Assembly: GCF_024296925.1 (NCBI RefSeq)
Contig: NZ_CP101125.1
Span: 5,520,501-5,584,500, forward strand
DNA: 64,000 nucleotides
Source of the DNA: Pseudomonas nunensis
GTDB taxonomy: Bacteria > Pseudomonadota > Gammaproteobacteria > Pseudomonadales > Pseudomonadaceae
Direction of reading: 5' to 3'
A program made the translations under genes and the position numbers. The notes under the pieces are model-generated. The model ran no database searches, was not told the DNA's origin, and saw nothing but the letters and a program-made list of their open reading frames with translations. Below, piece by piece: positions 8,410-18,637 of the stretch. Each line of letters starts with the position of its first letter. The first letter of the stretch is position 1.

Positions 8410-9281
8410 AGCACCACTTCCTCTTCATCAGCGCCGAGGTAGGCCGCAATCACTTTCGGGTCGTTACGAATGGCGTCAGGCCCGCCCTCGGCGATGACGA
8501 TGCCGTGGTCCAGCACCACGATGTGGTCGGAAATGCTCATTACCATGCCCATGTCGTGTTCGATCAGCACTACGGTCAGATCGTGCTCGTCGCGCAGCAG
8601 CCGGATCATCGCGCTCAGCGCTTCGGTTTCCTGAGGGTTGAGGCCGGCGGCCGGTTCGTCGAGGCAGATGATCTGCGGCCGGGTGCACATGGCCCGGGCG
8701 ATTTCCAGACGGCGTTGCTGGCCGTAGGACAGTTCGCCAGCCAGACGGTTGGCACAGTCCACCAGGTCCACCACTTCCAGCCAGTAGAACGCATGGTCCA
8801 GCGCATCGCTTTCAGCCTTGCGGTAACCCTTGGTGTTGAGGATGCCCGCCAGCATGTTGCGGTTGACCCACATGTGTTGGGCCACCAGCAGGTTTTCCAG
8901 CACCGACATTTCCTTGAACAAACGAATGTTCTGGAAAGTCCGCGCCAGGCCGGCACGGTTCACCAGGTGGGTGCCGCCGAACATCTTGTAGTACATACGA
9001 CTGAAGAAGGATTTCGGCGAAACGAAATCCACCGGTTTGAACGATTCACCCAGCAACTGGATAACGTTGGTCTTCTCGCCGCGCACACTGAGTTCGATCT
9101 TGCCGCCCGAGGCCTTGTAGAAACCGGTCAGGCAGTTGAACACGGTGGTCTTGCCAGCGCCGTTGGGGCCGATCAGGGCGAAGATCGAGTTGCGGTGGAC
9201 TTTGAGGCTGACATCGCTCAACGCCTTGATGCCGCCGAAGTGCATCATCAGCTTCTCGACCGAGAGTACGACTTCGCTCAT
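8406..9281 (-). CDS. livG: Branched-chain amino acid ABC transporter ATPase LivG
   Basis: A 291-residue ABC ATPase. Walker A GPNGAGKTT is at about 38-46, the signature LSYGQQRRLEIARAM near 193 and Walker B IICLDEPAAGLNP near 214. It is somewhat longer than E. coli LivG (255) because of an insertion at about residues 62-97, a feature I believe is common in pseudomonads. It overlaps livM by four bases (9278-9281) and livF by four, which shows tight translational coupling. Confidence 0.92.
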
Positions 9282-10561
9282 GGCGCTACTCCTTTACGCG
9301 GGGTCACACCGGTACGGCTGATCCGAATCAGGCCGCGCGGTCGCCAGATCATCATCAACACCATCAGGATGCCGAACAGCAGCACGCGGTATTCCGCGAA
9401 GCCACGCAGCAGTTCCGGGGCAACCGTCAGCACGAACGCCGCGATGACCACACCGATGGTCGAGCCCATGCCGCCGAGTACCACGATGGCGAGGATCAGG
9501 GCCGATTCGAAGAAGGTGAACGAAGTCGGGTTGACGAAGCCTTGATAGGTCGCGAAGAACACACCCGCCAAACCGGCAGTCGAAGCGCCGATGGTGAACG
9601 CCGAGAGCTTGACCAGTACGTGGTTCAGGCCCATGGAGCGACAGGCGATTTCATCTTCACGCAGGGCTTCCCAGGCGCGGCCGACCGGCATCTTGACCAG
9701 GCGATGCTTGATGTACAGCACGGCCAGAACCACCAGGAACAACACCGCGTAGATGAAGTAATACTTCACGTCCGGGTTGTAGGCGATACCGAAGAACTCA
9801 TGGAAAGGCACCCCGCCGTCCTTCGCGCGTTTGCCAAACTCCAGACCGAAGAACGTCGGCAATGGCGCCGGCATGCCGTTCGGGCCGCCGGTCAGGGACA
9901 GCCAGTTGTTGAGGATCAGGCGAATGATTTCACCGAAGCCCAGGGTCACGATCGCCAGGTAGTCGCCGTGCAGGCGCAACACCGGGAAACCGAGGATGCA
10001 ACCGGCCAGGCCAGCGGTAATCGCCGCCAGCGGCAGCACCGTCCAAAAACCCAGACCGAGGTATTGGTAACCGAGCGCCAAGCCATAGGCGCCGATGGCG
10101 TAGAACGCCACGTAACCGAGGTCGAGCAGGCCGGCCAGGCCGACCACGATATTCAGCCCCAGGCCCAGCAACACGTAGATCAACCCGAGGATGACCACGC
10201 CCAGCAAGTAGGAGTTGGAGAAGAACGGAAACACCACGGCGATAACGATCACCAGCGGCACAATCCAGCGCAAACGGGTTTTGTAATCAGGAGGCAGTAC
10301 ATGAACCCCGGAGCCGGTGCTTTCAAAGCCTTCGAGGATTCTCAGGCCCTTGGGGGTTTGCAGGAACAGGCTCAAGGCAAAGCGGCCAGCCATGACGATG
10401 GCGACAATCCACGCCACCCGTGTCGGTTGCAGGTTGAAGCCGTAGCCGTCGAGGACCACGCCGACAATCGGGCCGAACACAATCAGGGCAACGAGGCCGG
10501 CAAGAATCGCGTCAACCAGGCTTCTTTTGAGATCAATGGTTTTTTTAGTGGTTGAAGACAT
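9278..10561 (-). CDS. livM: Branched-chain amino acid ABC transporter permease LivM
   Basis: A 427-residue inner-membrane permease with about ten hydrophobic spans and the typical LivM segment YLAIVTLGFGEIIRLILNNW. The N-terminal ~90 residues form an extra hydrophobic extension, also seen in E. coli LivM. It pairs with LivH to form the membrane channel. Only three bases separate its ATG from the livH stop. Confidence 0.92.
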   Translation of the reverse strand: MSSTTKKTIDLKRSLVDAILAGLVALIVFGPIVGVVLDGYGFNLQPTRVAWIVAIVMAGRFALSLFLQTPKGLRILEGFESTGSGVHVLPPDYKTRLRWIVPLVIVIAVVFPFFSNSYLLGVVILGLIYVLLGLGLNIVVGLAGLLDLGYVAFYAIGAYGLALGYQYLGLGFWTVLPLAAITAGLAGCILGFPVLRLHGDYLAIVTLGFGEIIRLILNNWLSLTGGPNGMPAPLPTFFGLEFGKRAKDGGVPFHEFFGIAYNPDVKYYFIYAVLFLVVLAVLYIKHRLVKMPVGRAWEALREDEIACRSMGLNHVLVKLSAFTIGASTAGLAGVFFATYQGFVNPTSFTFFESALILAIVVLGGMGSTIGVVIAAFVLTVAPELLRGFAEYRVLLFGILMVLMMIWRPRGLIRISRTGVTPRKGVAP

Positions 10562-10564
10562 CGC

Positions 10565-11479
<915 letters not shown>

Positions 11480-11610
11480 AACGCAATCTCACGCATTTGA
11501 GAGACTGCACAGAAGCGGGTTGCAACGGACCGGGGTTCAGCCACCAGTGCAACACGGTTATGTGCAGCTCTACGAGAAAAGACAGGTACTGCACGGACAT
11601 GTTCTTTGAC

Positions 11611-11635
11611 TGCCCGGCGCACAAGGCGCCGGGCA
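11611..11635 (-). terminator. Intercistronic hairpin between livK and livH
   Basis: GCCCGGCGC and GCGCCGGGC form a perfect 9-bp G+C stem around ACAAG. On the minus strand it is not followed by a T run, so it is more likely a partial terminator or a messenger-stabilising structure than a full stop. Such hairpins often raise the ratio of the periplasmic binding protein to the membrane subunits. Confidence 0.6.
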
Positions 11636-11650
11636 AATCAACAGGTCATA

Positions 11651-12784
11651 TCACTTCTGTTTTTCCAGCTGGTGGTATTTGCCGTCCTTGTCCCACTGGT
11701 AAACCACGTAGTCGGAGACTTTCAAGTCGCCCTTGCTGTCCCAGGTCTTCTCGCCCATGACGGTCTTGACCGGGTTTTTCTTCAGCCACTCGGCGGCTTT
11801 TTCGCCACTGTTGGACTTGGAGCCGTTGAAGGCAGCAGCCAGGGTCTGGACCGAAGCGTAGGCGTACAGGGTGTAGCCTTCAGGCTCGGTGCCGGCTTTG
11901 CGGAACGCGTCTACGACAGTTTTGCTGTCTGGCAGCAGGCGCGGGTCAGCGCCGAAAGTCATCAGCACGCCGTCGACGTATTGCGGGCCGCCAGCGGTGG
12001 TCACCAGTTCGTCGGTCACGATGCCGTCATCGGACATGAATTTCACGTCTTTCAGGCCTTCGGTACGCAGCTGTTTAACCAGTGGACCCGCCTCTGGGTG
12101 CAGGCCGCCGAAGTAGACCACGTCGGCACCGGCCGCACGGATCTTGGTAACCACGGCACTGAAGTCTTTCTCGCCGCGGGTCAGGCCTTCGTACAGCACT
12201 GGCGTTACGCCGCGCTTGACCAGTTGAGCCTTGGTAGCATCCGCCAGGCCTTGGCCGTAGGTGTCTTTGTCGTGCAGTACGGCAACTTTCTTGCCCTTGA
12301 GCACGTCGACGATGTAGTCGCCGGCCACGATGCCTTGCTGGTCGTCACGCCCGCACATACGGAACATGGCGCTCAAGCCGCGTTCGGTAACTTGTGGGTT
12401 GGTGGAACCTGGAGTGATCGCGATGATGCCCGCTTCGTCGTAGATCTCGGAGGCCGGGATGGTCGACGAGGAGCAGAAGTGACCGACTACGCCAGCGACT
12501 TTCTGGTTGGTCAGGTCCTTGGCGACCGTCACAGCCTGTTTCGGTTCGCAGGCGTCATCGCCCTTCACCAGTACGATTTTTTCCCCGTTGACGCCGCCCG
12601 ATGCGTTGATCGCGTCGGCTGCTGCCTGTGCACCCTTCATGTACTGCTCGCCAAATGCCGCGTTGGCGCCAGTCATTGGACCTGCCACACCGATTTTCAC
12701 ATCAGCTTGTGCAAACGCAGAAACACCCAACGCAGTTGCCACTGCGAGGGCCAGAAAGCCTTTCTTGTAAAACGTCTGGGACAT
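11651..12784 (-). CDS. livK: Branched-chain amino acid ABC transporter binding protein
   Basis: A 377-residue periplasmic leucine-binding-type protein. The signal peptide covers about 26 residues (KKGFLALAVATALGVSAFAQA) and the mature part begins DVKIGVAGPMTG. Typical blocks HFCSSSTIPASEIYDEAG and ITPGSTNPQVTERG are present. The start is the ATG at 12784, with GGAG about 11 bases upstream; an in-frame TTG at 12799 lacks support. Specificity could be Leu/Ile/Val or broader; it is distinct from my memory of P. aeruginosa BraC and looks like a paralogue. First gene of the liv operon. Confidence 0.9.
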   Translation of the reverse strand: MSQTFYKKGFLALAVATALGVSAFAQADVKIGVAGPMTGANAAFGEQYMKGAQAAADAINASGGVNGEKIVLVKGDDACEPKQAVTVAKDLTNQKVAGVVGHFCSSSTIPASEIYDEAGIIAITPGSTNPQVTERGLSAMFRMCGRDDQQGIVAGDYIVDVLKGKKVAVLHDKDTYGQGLADATKAQLVKRGVTPVLYEGLTRGEKDFSAVVTKIRAAGADVVYFGGLHPEAGPLVKQLRTEGLKDVKFMSDDGIVTDELVTTAGGPQYVDGVLMTFGADPRLLPDSKTVVDAFRKAGTEPEGYTLYAYASVQTLAAAFNGSKSNSGEKAAEWLKKNPVKTVMGEKTWDSKGDLKVSDYVVYQWDKDGKYHQLEKQK

Positions 12785-12843
12785 GAGGTGGTGCTCCAAG
12801 GTTTTTTTTTAGTTGGCACTGCGACTTCTCTGGTTGCTCAGAG

Positions 12844-12858
12844 CAAGGGCCGTGCCAT
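12844..12858 (-). promoter_or_regulatory. Sigma-54 promoter for livKHMGF
   Basis: On the minus strand this reads TGGCACGGCCCTTGC, an exact match to TGGCAC-N5-TTGC with GG and GC separated by 10 bases. The predicted start is near 12832, giving a leader of about 48 bases before the livK ATG. This implies RpoN-dependent, probably nitrogen-regulated, expression of the transporter. Confidence 0.85.
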
Positions 12859-12931
12859 CGGTTTTTTATTCTGAAAAAAGTCGCTGCTTTATTGTTATTT
12901 CGACTGTTTCGATCCCATTTTCATTGGGCGT

Positions 12932-13072
12932 GCAACCGTCTAAACCGCGGGAGGTGAAACCATTATTTTAAAAAGGCGCAACCCGCACGCGCCATCATTG
13001 CAACCGCGGCACTAAACGACGTGCAACCAGCCTGTAACAACGTGCGTCACCGAAGTGCACACTGCTGGTGCG
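12932..13072 (-). promoter_or_regulatory. Candidate enhancer region of the liv operon
   Basis: Four copies of GCAACC start at 12932, 12978, 13000 and 13023, with intervals of 46, 22 and 23 bases, close to multiples of two helical turns. At 13056-13072 lies TGCACA-CTGCT-GGTGCG, which fits the NtrC palindrome TGCACC-N5-GGTGCA at 10 of 12 positions with the right spacing. All sites fall 100-240 bases upstream of the predicted sigma-54 start. The rest of the 12785-13148 gap holds no gene. Confidence 0.5.
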
Positions 13073-13148
13073 GTACTGCTACAACCCGCACCATTACAGG
13101 CTAGTCGCTACGCGAAAAAGCGCCGCTTCCAGCAACACATTTCAACAA

Positions 13149-14432
13149 TCAAATCACGATCCGCAAGCACTGGCCTGCGTGATACAGCGAAAAACCGGCC
13201 TCATACAGACAGCTGCGCAGGCCGACACCGGCCAGGGGCTGCATCGGTGCGAACGGAATCGGTAGCGCTTGAGGATTTCCGTTACACAAATAGTCGGCAA
13301 AGGCTTTCCCGACCACCGTGCCAGTTGTCACGCCCCGGCCGTTGTAACCGGTAACTGCCACTAAACCGGGCGCCGGTTCGAACAGGCGCATCAGGTGATC
13401 AGGGGTAAAGGCGATGCAACCGGTCCAGGTGCACTCCCATTCAACCGGTTTCAGGTAGGGGAAATAATGCTGCTGGACTCGATCGGCCCAGGCTTTCAGG
13501 AACCAGGTCGGTTTCTGATTGCCATTGCCGAGGCTGCCGAGCAGCAAGCGTCCATCTTTGTCGCGACGGATGCTGCTGAGGACCTGGCGCGTATCCCAGG
13601 AACCCTGGCCGCCGGGCAGGATCTGTTGCGCGGCGTCGTCGGTCAGCGGGACCGAGGCCACTTGGTAGTAATAACCGGGGAAGAAATTGCGCCGCAGTTC
13701 AGTCCAGTCGCCTTCGGTGTAGGCGTTGGAGGCGATCACGACTTGATCGGCGAGTACCGAGCCTTGGGTGGTCTGGACTGACCACTTTTGGCCCTGACGT
13801 TCGAGTCGGGTCACCGGAGAATGATCGAACAGTTGACCGCCGAGGGCGGTCGCCGCTTTAGCCAGCCCGGTGGTGTAGGCCATCGGGTTGATGGTGCCAG
13901 CACGTCGATCCAGCAACGCGGCGGCGATCTTTTTGGTCCCGGTGGCTTGTTCGCAGGCCTGGCCGGTCAACAGTTCAACCGGTGCTCCGCGACGTTTCCA
14001 TTGTTCTTCGCGACTGCGCAGATCAGCTTCGCCACGGCTGTTGTGCGCCATGTGCAGCGTGCCTTCACGGCGTAATTGGCAATCGATTTTGTACTTGTCC
14101 ACAAGGCTGAACACCAGGGACGGTGCGGCGCCGAGCATACGGTTGAGCTGACTGCCGACCGCTTCGCCGAACCCGGCTTCAATCTCATCCGGCGGGATCC
14201 ACATCCCGGCGTTGACCAGCCCGACGTTGCGTCCAGACCCGCCATGCCCGGCGCGATGGGCTTCCAGCACGCAGACGCTTTTACCCGCCTCCAACAAATG
14301 CACGGCTGCCGACAGCCCGGTAAACCCGGCGCCGATGACGCAGACATCGACCTTCACTTCACCCTTGAGCGCCGCATTGTCGGGCCTTTGTGGCGTCAGT
14401 TTTTCCCACAGACACTCTTCGCGTAACGGCAT
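13149..14432 (-). CDS. amaA: L-pipecolate oxidase (FAD-dependent)
   Basis: A 427-residue FAD-dependent amine oxidase of the DAO/GlpO fold. The dinucleotide motif GAGFTG is at residues 34-39 and GHGGSGRNVGLVNAG follows near 63. With amaB next to it, it is best read as AmaA, which oxidises L-pipecolate to delta-1-piperideine-6-carboxylate in the D-lysine/pipecolate route of P. putida. The order amaA, amaB, LysR regulator matches that species as I recall it. About 160 bases with a REP pair separate it from amaB, so the two may have separate transcripts. Confidence 0.82.
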   Translation of the reverse strand: MPLREECLWEKLTPQRPDNAALKGEVKVDVCVIGAGFTGLSAAVHLLEAGKSVCVLEAHRAGHGGSGRNVGLVNAGMWIPPDEIEAGFGEAVGSQLNRMLGAAPSLVFSLVDKYKIDCQLRREGTLHMAHNSRGEADLRSREEQWKRRGAPVELLTGQACEQATGTKKIAAALLDRRAGTINPMAYTTGLAKAATALGGQLFDHSPVTRLERQGQKWSVQTTQGSVLADQVVIASNAYTEGDWTELRRNFFPGYYYQVASVPLTDDAAQQILPGGQGSWDTRQVLSSIRRDKDGRLLLGSLGNGNQKPTWFLKAWADRVQQHYFPYLKPVEWECTWTGCIAFTPDHLMRLFEPAPGLVAVTGYNGRGVTTGTVVGKAFADYLCNGNPQALPIPFAPMQPLAGVGLRSCLYEAGFSLYHAGQCLRIVI

Positions 14433-14475
14433 TGCCAGACTCCAATCAGAAACCTAACCAACACACCATTCCCAG

Positions 14476-14577
14476 TGTGGGAGCGGGCTTGCTCGCGAAG
14501 GCGGCGTCACATCCAACATTTGTGCTGAATGACACACCGCTTTCGCGAGCAAGCCCGCTCCCACAGGGGATCTTCAT
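14476..14577. repeat. REP inverted pair
   Basis: GTGGGAGCGGGCTTGCTCGC and its complement, separated by about 50 bases, between amaB (upstream) and amaA. It may act as a barrier or stabiliser between the two messages. Confidence 0.9.
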
Positions 14578-14594
14578 GGGTTCAAGCGTTGCGC

Positions 14595-16085
14595 TTAGTC
14601 GAAGGTAATCCCCTGCGCCAACGGCAACTCCAGCGAATAGTTCACGGTGTTGGTCTGGCGGCGCATGTAGCCGCGCCATGCGTCGGAGCCCGACTCACGG
14701 CCACCGCCGGTTTCCTTCTCGCCACCAAACGCGCCGCCGATTTCCGCGCCGCTCGGGCCGATGTTGACGTTGGCGATGCCGCAGTCGCTGCCCACCGCCG
14801 ACATGAACTGCTCGGCTTCACGCACGTCGGTGGTGAAGATGCACGAGGACAGGCCTTGCGGTACAGCGTTGTTCAGGCGCAGGGCTTCAGCGAAATCGGT
14901 GTAACCCACCACGTAAAGGATCGGCGCGAAGGTTTCATCGCGAACCACCTCGCTTTGCTCTGGCATTTCCACGATCGCCGGGGACACGTAGTAAGCATTC
15001 GGGAACTTGTCTTCCAGCTGACGCTTGCCGCCAAACACCCGGCCGCCTTCGCTCAAGGCTTGTTCCAGCGCTTCCTGCATGTTTTCGAAGCTGTTTTTGT
15101 CGATCAGCGGGCCGATCAGGTTGCCTTCCAGCGGATTGCCGATGCGCACCTTGGAGTACGCAGCCTTCAGGCGAGTGACGATTTCTTCTTTTACCGATTC
15201 GTGGGCAATCAGGCGACGCAGGGTGGTGCAACGCTGGCCGGCGGTGCCGACGGCGCTGAACAGGATTGCGCGAACGGCCATGTCCAGGTCGGCGCTTGGG
15301 CCGAGGATCATTGCATTGTTGCCGCCCAGCTCAAGGATGCTGCGAGCAAAACGCGCGGCGATTTTCGGCGCCACTTCACGGCCCATACGGGTGCTGCCGG
15401 TGGCGCTGATCAGCGCGACACGCGGGTCATCGACCAGCGCTTCGCCGGCATCGCGGCCGCCGATGATCACTTGGCTCAGGTGTGGAGGTGCATCGCTGAA
15501 GTTTTTCAGTACGCGGTCGAACAGTGCCTGGCAGGCCAAAGCGGTCAGCGGGGTTTTTTCTGACGGTTTCCAGATCACCGGGTTACCGCAAACCAGCGCC
15601 AGCGTGGTGTTCCAGGCCCAGACCGCGACCGGGAAGTTGAACGCACTGATTACGCCGACAACGCCCAGCGGGTGCCAGGTTTCGCGCATGTGGTGGCCTG
15701 GACGCTCGGAAGCGATGGTCAAGCCGTACAACTGGCGGGACAGACCGACGGCGAAGTCGCAGATGTCGATCATTTCCTGAACTTCGCCCAGGCCTTCCTG
15801 GGTAATCTTGCCGGCTTCCCAGGAGACCAGCTCACCGAGATCGGCCTTGTATTCACGCAGAATGTCGCCCAGTTGGCGCACCAGTTCGCCACGGCGCGGT
15901 GCCGGGACCTTACGCCACAATTCGAACGCATGATCTGCGCGACTGATGTGTTGCTCGACTTCAGCGGCACCTTCCCAGTTCACGGCAGCGATCTGGCTGC
16001 CATCGATCGGCGAATGCACGGGCACTTTGCCGTTCTGGTACAGGGCCGGGTTCACACCAAGACGATCAAGCAATGCGGCAACCAT
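14595..16085 (-). CDS. amaB: Piperideine-6-carboxylate / aminoadipate-semialdehyde dehydrogenase
   Basis: A 496-residue NAD(P)+-dependent aldehyde dehydrogenase related to antiquitin. The catalytic Cys is at residue 286 (GTAGQRCTT), the general-base Glu at 252 (ILELGGNN), and the cofactor region SAFNFPVAVWAWN at about 147-159. It should oxidise L-2-aminoadipate semialdehyde to 2-aminoadipate after AmaA, leading lysine carbon to central metabolism. It is read divergently from the LysR gene across a 184-base gap, which probably holds the operators. Confidence 0.87.
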   Translation of the reverse strand: MVAALLDRLGVNPALYQNGKVPVHSPIDGSQIAAVNWEGAAEVEQHISRADHAFELWRKVPAPRRGELVRQLGDILREYKADLGELVSWEAGKITQEGLGEVQEMIDICDFAVGLSRQLYGLTIASERPGHHMRETWHPLGVVGVISAFNFPVAVWAWNTTLALVCGNPVIWKPSEKTPLTALACQALFDRVLKNFSDAPPHLSQVIIGGRDAGEALVDDPRVALISATGSTRMGREVAPKIAARFARSILELGGNNAMILGPSADLDMAVRAILFSAVGTAGQRCTTLRRLIAHESVKEEIVTRLKAAYSKVRIGNPLEGNLIGPLIDKNSFENMQEALEQALSEGGRVFGGKRQLEDKFPNAYYVSPAIVEMPEQSEVVRDETFAPILYVVGYTDFAEALRLNNAVPQGLSSCIFTTDVREAEQFMSAVGSDCGIANVNIGPSGAEIGGAFGGEKETGGGRESGSDAWRGYMRRQTNTVNYSLELPLAQGITFD

Positions 16086-16269
16086 GGGTCACTCCTCAAG
16101 CAGAAAACGGAAATCGTGCAGCCGGAATTTCACGGCTGATCAGACCTGTAGTTGTAGCGCCCCCGAGACGAGCCAACAAACGACCATTAAGCGAGATATC
16201 ATTCCGTTTATTCATGCTTCGCATCTGCCGGTTAAGAAAAGCATAGAGATACAAGAAAAAGGACCACCC

Positions 16270-17181
16270 ATGCTGAATAAACGCTACTTGCCGTCGATCA
16301 CTGCATTGCAGTGTTTCGAGGCCGTGACCCGGCATTTGAGCTTCACCCGGGCCGCCGAAGAGCTGAACCTGACCCAGAGCGCCGTCAGCAAACAGGTCGC
16401 GCAACTCGAAGAGTTGTTGCAGCACCTGCTGTTCCGCCGGGTGCGCCGACGCCTGCAAATGACTCCGGCCGGTGATTTGTACCTGGTCGAGGTGCGAAAA
16501 ATCCTCACGCAGGTCGAGATGTCGACCCATTACCTGCGTTCCTACGGCGGTGACACCGAAGTCCTGCGCGTCTCGACGCCGCCGACCTTTGGCGCACGCT
16601 GGCTGGTGCCGCGCCTGAAAGGCTGGCGTCTGCGTCATCCCTCGATTCACCTCGATTTGTGCAGCGAGCAGGAAGCCGACGACCTGCTGCAAGGCCGCAG
16701 CGACCTGGCGTTCTACTTCGGTCAGGGCTCGCGGCCCGGCACCGAAAGCCTGAAGCTGTTCGGCGAAGAGCTGGTGCCGGTCTGCGCGCCGGGCAGCCTG
16801 CCGGACACGTCGTTTACCGATCCGACGCAACTCACCGACCTGGTCCTGCTGCAAAACGCCTCCCGGCCCCAGGCCTGGCATGACTGGTTCGACAGCCAGG
16901 GCTACCACACCGAACACAGCTACCACGGCCCACGCTTCGAAACCTTTTATATGTGCATCCGCGCCGCGCAAGTGGGCTGCGGCGTGGCGCTGTTGCCAAG
17001 GTTTCTGGTGGAAGAGGAATTGGCCGACGGCAAACTGGTCATACCCTGGCAGCATGCGATGCCGAGTTCCGACGCTTATTACCTGGCGTACCCCGAACAC
17101 TCGGCGGAAGTGCCCAAGGTTCGGGATTTTGTGAAGTGGATGCTGGAGCAGATTGATAGCCCGGACACACCACAGATTTAG
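16270..17181 (+). CDS. LysR-family regulator divergent from amaB
   Basis: A 303-residue LysR-type regulator. The winged helix-turn-helix covers residues 8-66 (SFTRAAEELNLTQSAVSKQV) and the periplasmic-binding-like effector domain about 92-295. The ATG at 16270 is chosen because the helix-turn-helix then starts where expected; the open frame reaches back to 15946 only as a shadow of amaB. Its divergent position suggests that it controls amaB and perhaps amaA, with a lysine catabolite as the likely effector. That is inference from context. Confidence 0.85.
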   Translation: MLNKRYLPSITALQCFEAVTRHLSFTRAAEELNLTQSAVSKQVAQLEELLQHLLFRRVRRRLQMTPAGDLYLVEVRKILTQVEMSTHYLRSYGGDTEVLRVSTPPTFGARWLVPRLKGWRLRHPSIHLDLCSEQEADDLLQGRSDLAFYFGQGSRPGTESLKLFGEELVPVCAPGSLPDTSFTDPTQLTDLVLLQNASRPQAWHDWFDSQGYHTEHSYHGPRFETFYMCIRAAQVGCGVALLPRFLVEEELADGKLVIPWQHAMPSSDAYYLAYPEHSAEVPKVRDFVKWMLEQIDSPDTPQI

Positions 17182-17195
17182 AGTTACCCCAATCC

Positions 17196-17288
17196 CTGTG
17201 GGAGCGGGCTTGCTCGCGAAGAGGCCGGCACATTCAACATTAATATTGACTGACCCACCGCCTTCGCGAGCAAGCCCGCTCCCACAGG
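17196..17288. repeat. REP inverted pair
   Basis: REP pair of the GTGGGAGCGGGCTTGCTCGC type with a spacer of about 45 bases, between the LysR gene and pncB. Confidence 0.9.
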
Positions 17289-17409
17289 GATCTGCTACAG
17301 CCAAAAAAATCGCTGGCAATCACCACCGCCGATATGCGCCACTAGCCCCATTCATTGATACAGCTGAAACGTCGCGACCACGGGCCGCGGCCAGCCTGGA
17401 GATTCCCTT

Positions 17410-18633
17410 ATGAGCGAGAGCGTATTTGGCGATCGCATCGTGCAGAACCTGCTCGACACCGACTTCTACAAACTGACGATGATGCAGGCGGTGCTGCACA
17501 ACTACCCTAACGTGGAAGTCGAATGGGAGTTTCGTTGCCGTAACAGTGAGGATCTGCGCCCGTACCTGGCGGAGATCCGTTACCAGATCGAGCGCCTGGC
17601 CGAGTTGAGCCTGAGCGCCGACCAGTTGAGTTTCCTGGAGCGCATCAGCTTCATGAAGCCGGATTTCCTGCGTTTTCTCGGCTTGTTCCGCTTCAATCTG
17701 CGCTACGTCCACACTGGCATCGAAAACGGCGAGTTGTTCATCCGCCTGCGCGGACCGTGGTTGCACGTGATTCTGTTCGAAGTGCCGATGCTGGCGATCG
17801 TCAGCGAAGTGCGTAACCGCTATCGCTACCGGGAAGTCGTTCTCGAGCAGGCGCGTGAGCAGCTCTATCGCAAGTTCGACTGGCTGACTGCCAACGCTAG
17901 CAGCGACGAATTGTCCGAATTGCAGGTAGCCGATTTCGGCACGCGACGCAGGTTTTCGTACCGCGTGCAGGAAGAAGTGGTGAACGTGCTCAAGCACGAT
18001 TTCCCCGGGCGCTTCGTCGGCACCAGCAACGTGCACCTGTCCCGCGAGCTGGACATGAAACCTTTGGGCACTATGGCCCACGAGTGGATCATGGCCCATC
18101 AGCAACTCGGCCCGCGCTTGATCGACAGCCAGATTGCCGCCCTCGATTGCTGGGTCCGCGAGTATCGCGGTTTGCTGGGGATCGCCCTGACCGACTGCAT
18201 CACCACCGACGCCTTCCTCGGCGATTTCGACCTGTATTTCGCCAAGCTCTTCGACGGTTTGCGCCATGACTCCGGTGATCCGGTGCTATGGGCGGAAAAG
18301 TCGATTGCCCACTACCACAAGCTCGGCATCGACCCGATGAGCAAGACGCTGGTGTTCTCCGACAGCCTGACGCTGCCCAAGTCGCTGGAAATATTCCGCG
18401 CGCTGCGGGGTCGGATCAATGTCAGCTTCGGCATCGGCACCAATCTGACCTGTGATATTCCGGGTGTTGAACCGATGAGCATCGTGCTTAAAATGACCGC
18501 CTGCAACGGCCAACCGGTGGCGAAGATCTCCGACGAGCCAGGCAAGACTCACTGCAAAGACCCGAATTTCGTCGCCTATTTGCGACATGTTTTCAAAGTA
18601 CCTGCCCTTCCCAGTATCTCTAGCAAGGAGTGA
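17410..18633 (+). CDS. pncB: Nicotinate phosphoribosyltransferase
   Basis: A 407-residue enzyme of the NAD salvage (Preiss-Handler) pathway that makes nicotinate mononucleotide from nicotinate and PRPP with ATP hydrolysis. The N-terminal [14 protein letters not shown] block is typical, and the His that is phosphorylated in the family is at residue 224 ([13 protein letters not shown]). It is followed four bases later by nadE, so both steps of the branch are in one operon. Confidence 0.95.
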   Translation: MSESVFGDRIVQNLLDTDFYKLTMMQAVLHNYPNVEVEWEFRCRNSEDLRPYLAEIRYQIERLAELSLSADQLSFLERISFMKPDFLRFLGLFRFNLRYVHTGIENGELFIRLRGPWLHVILFEVPMLAIVSEVRNRYRYREVVLEQAREQLYRKFDWLTANASSDELSELQVADFGTRRRFSYRVQEEVVNVLKHDFPGRFVGTSNVHLSRELDMKPLGTMAHEWIMAHQQLGPRLIDSQIAALDCWVREYRGLLGIALTDCITTDAFLGDFDLYFAKLFDGLRHDSGDPVLWAEKSIAHYHKLGIDPMSKTLVFSDSLTLPKSLEIFRALRGRINVSFGIGTNLTCDIPGVEPMSIVLKMTACNGQPVAKISDEPGKTHCKDPNFVAYLRHVFKVPALPSISSKE

Positions 18634-18637
18634 ATTC

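Noticed and set aside
13066..13080. TGGTGCGGTACTGCT, sigma-54-like on the plus strand
   Set aside because: GG and GC are 9 bases apart instead of 10, and it points into the 3' end of amaA.
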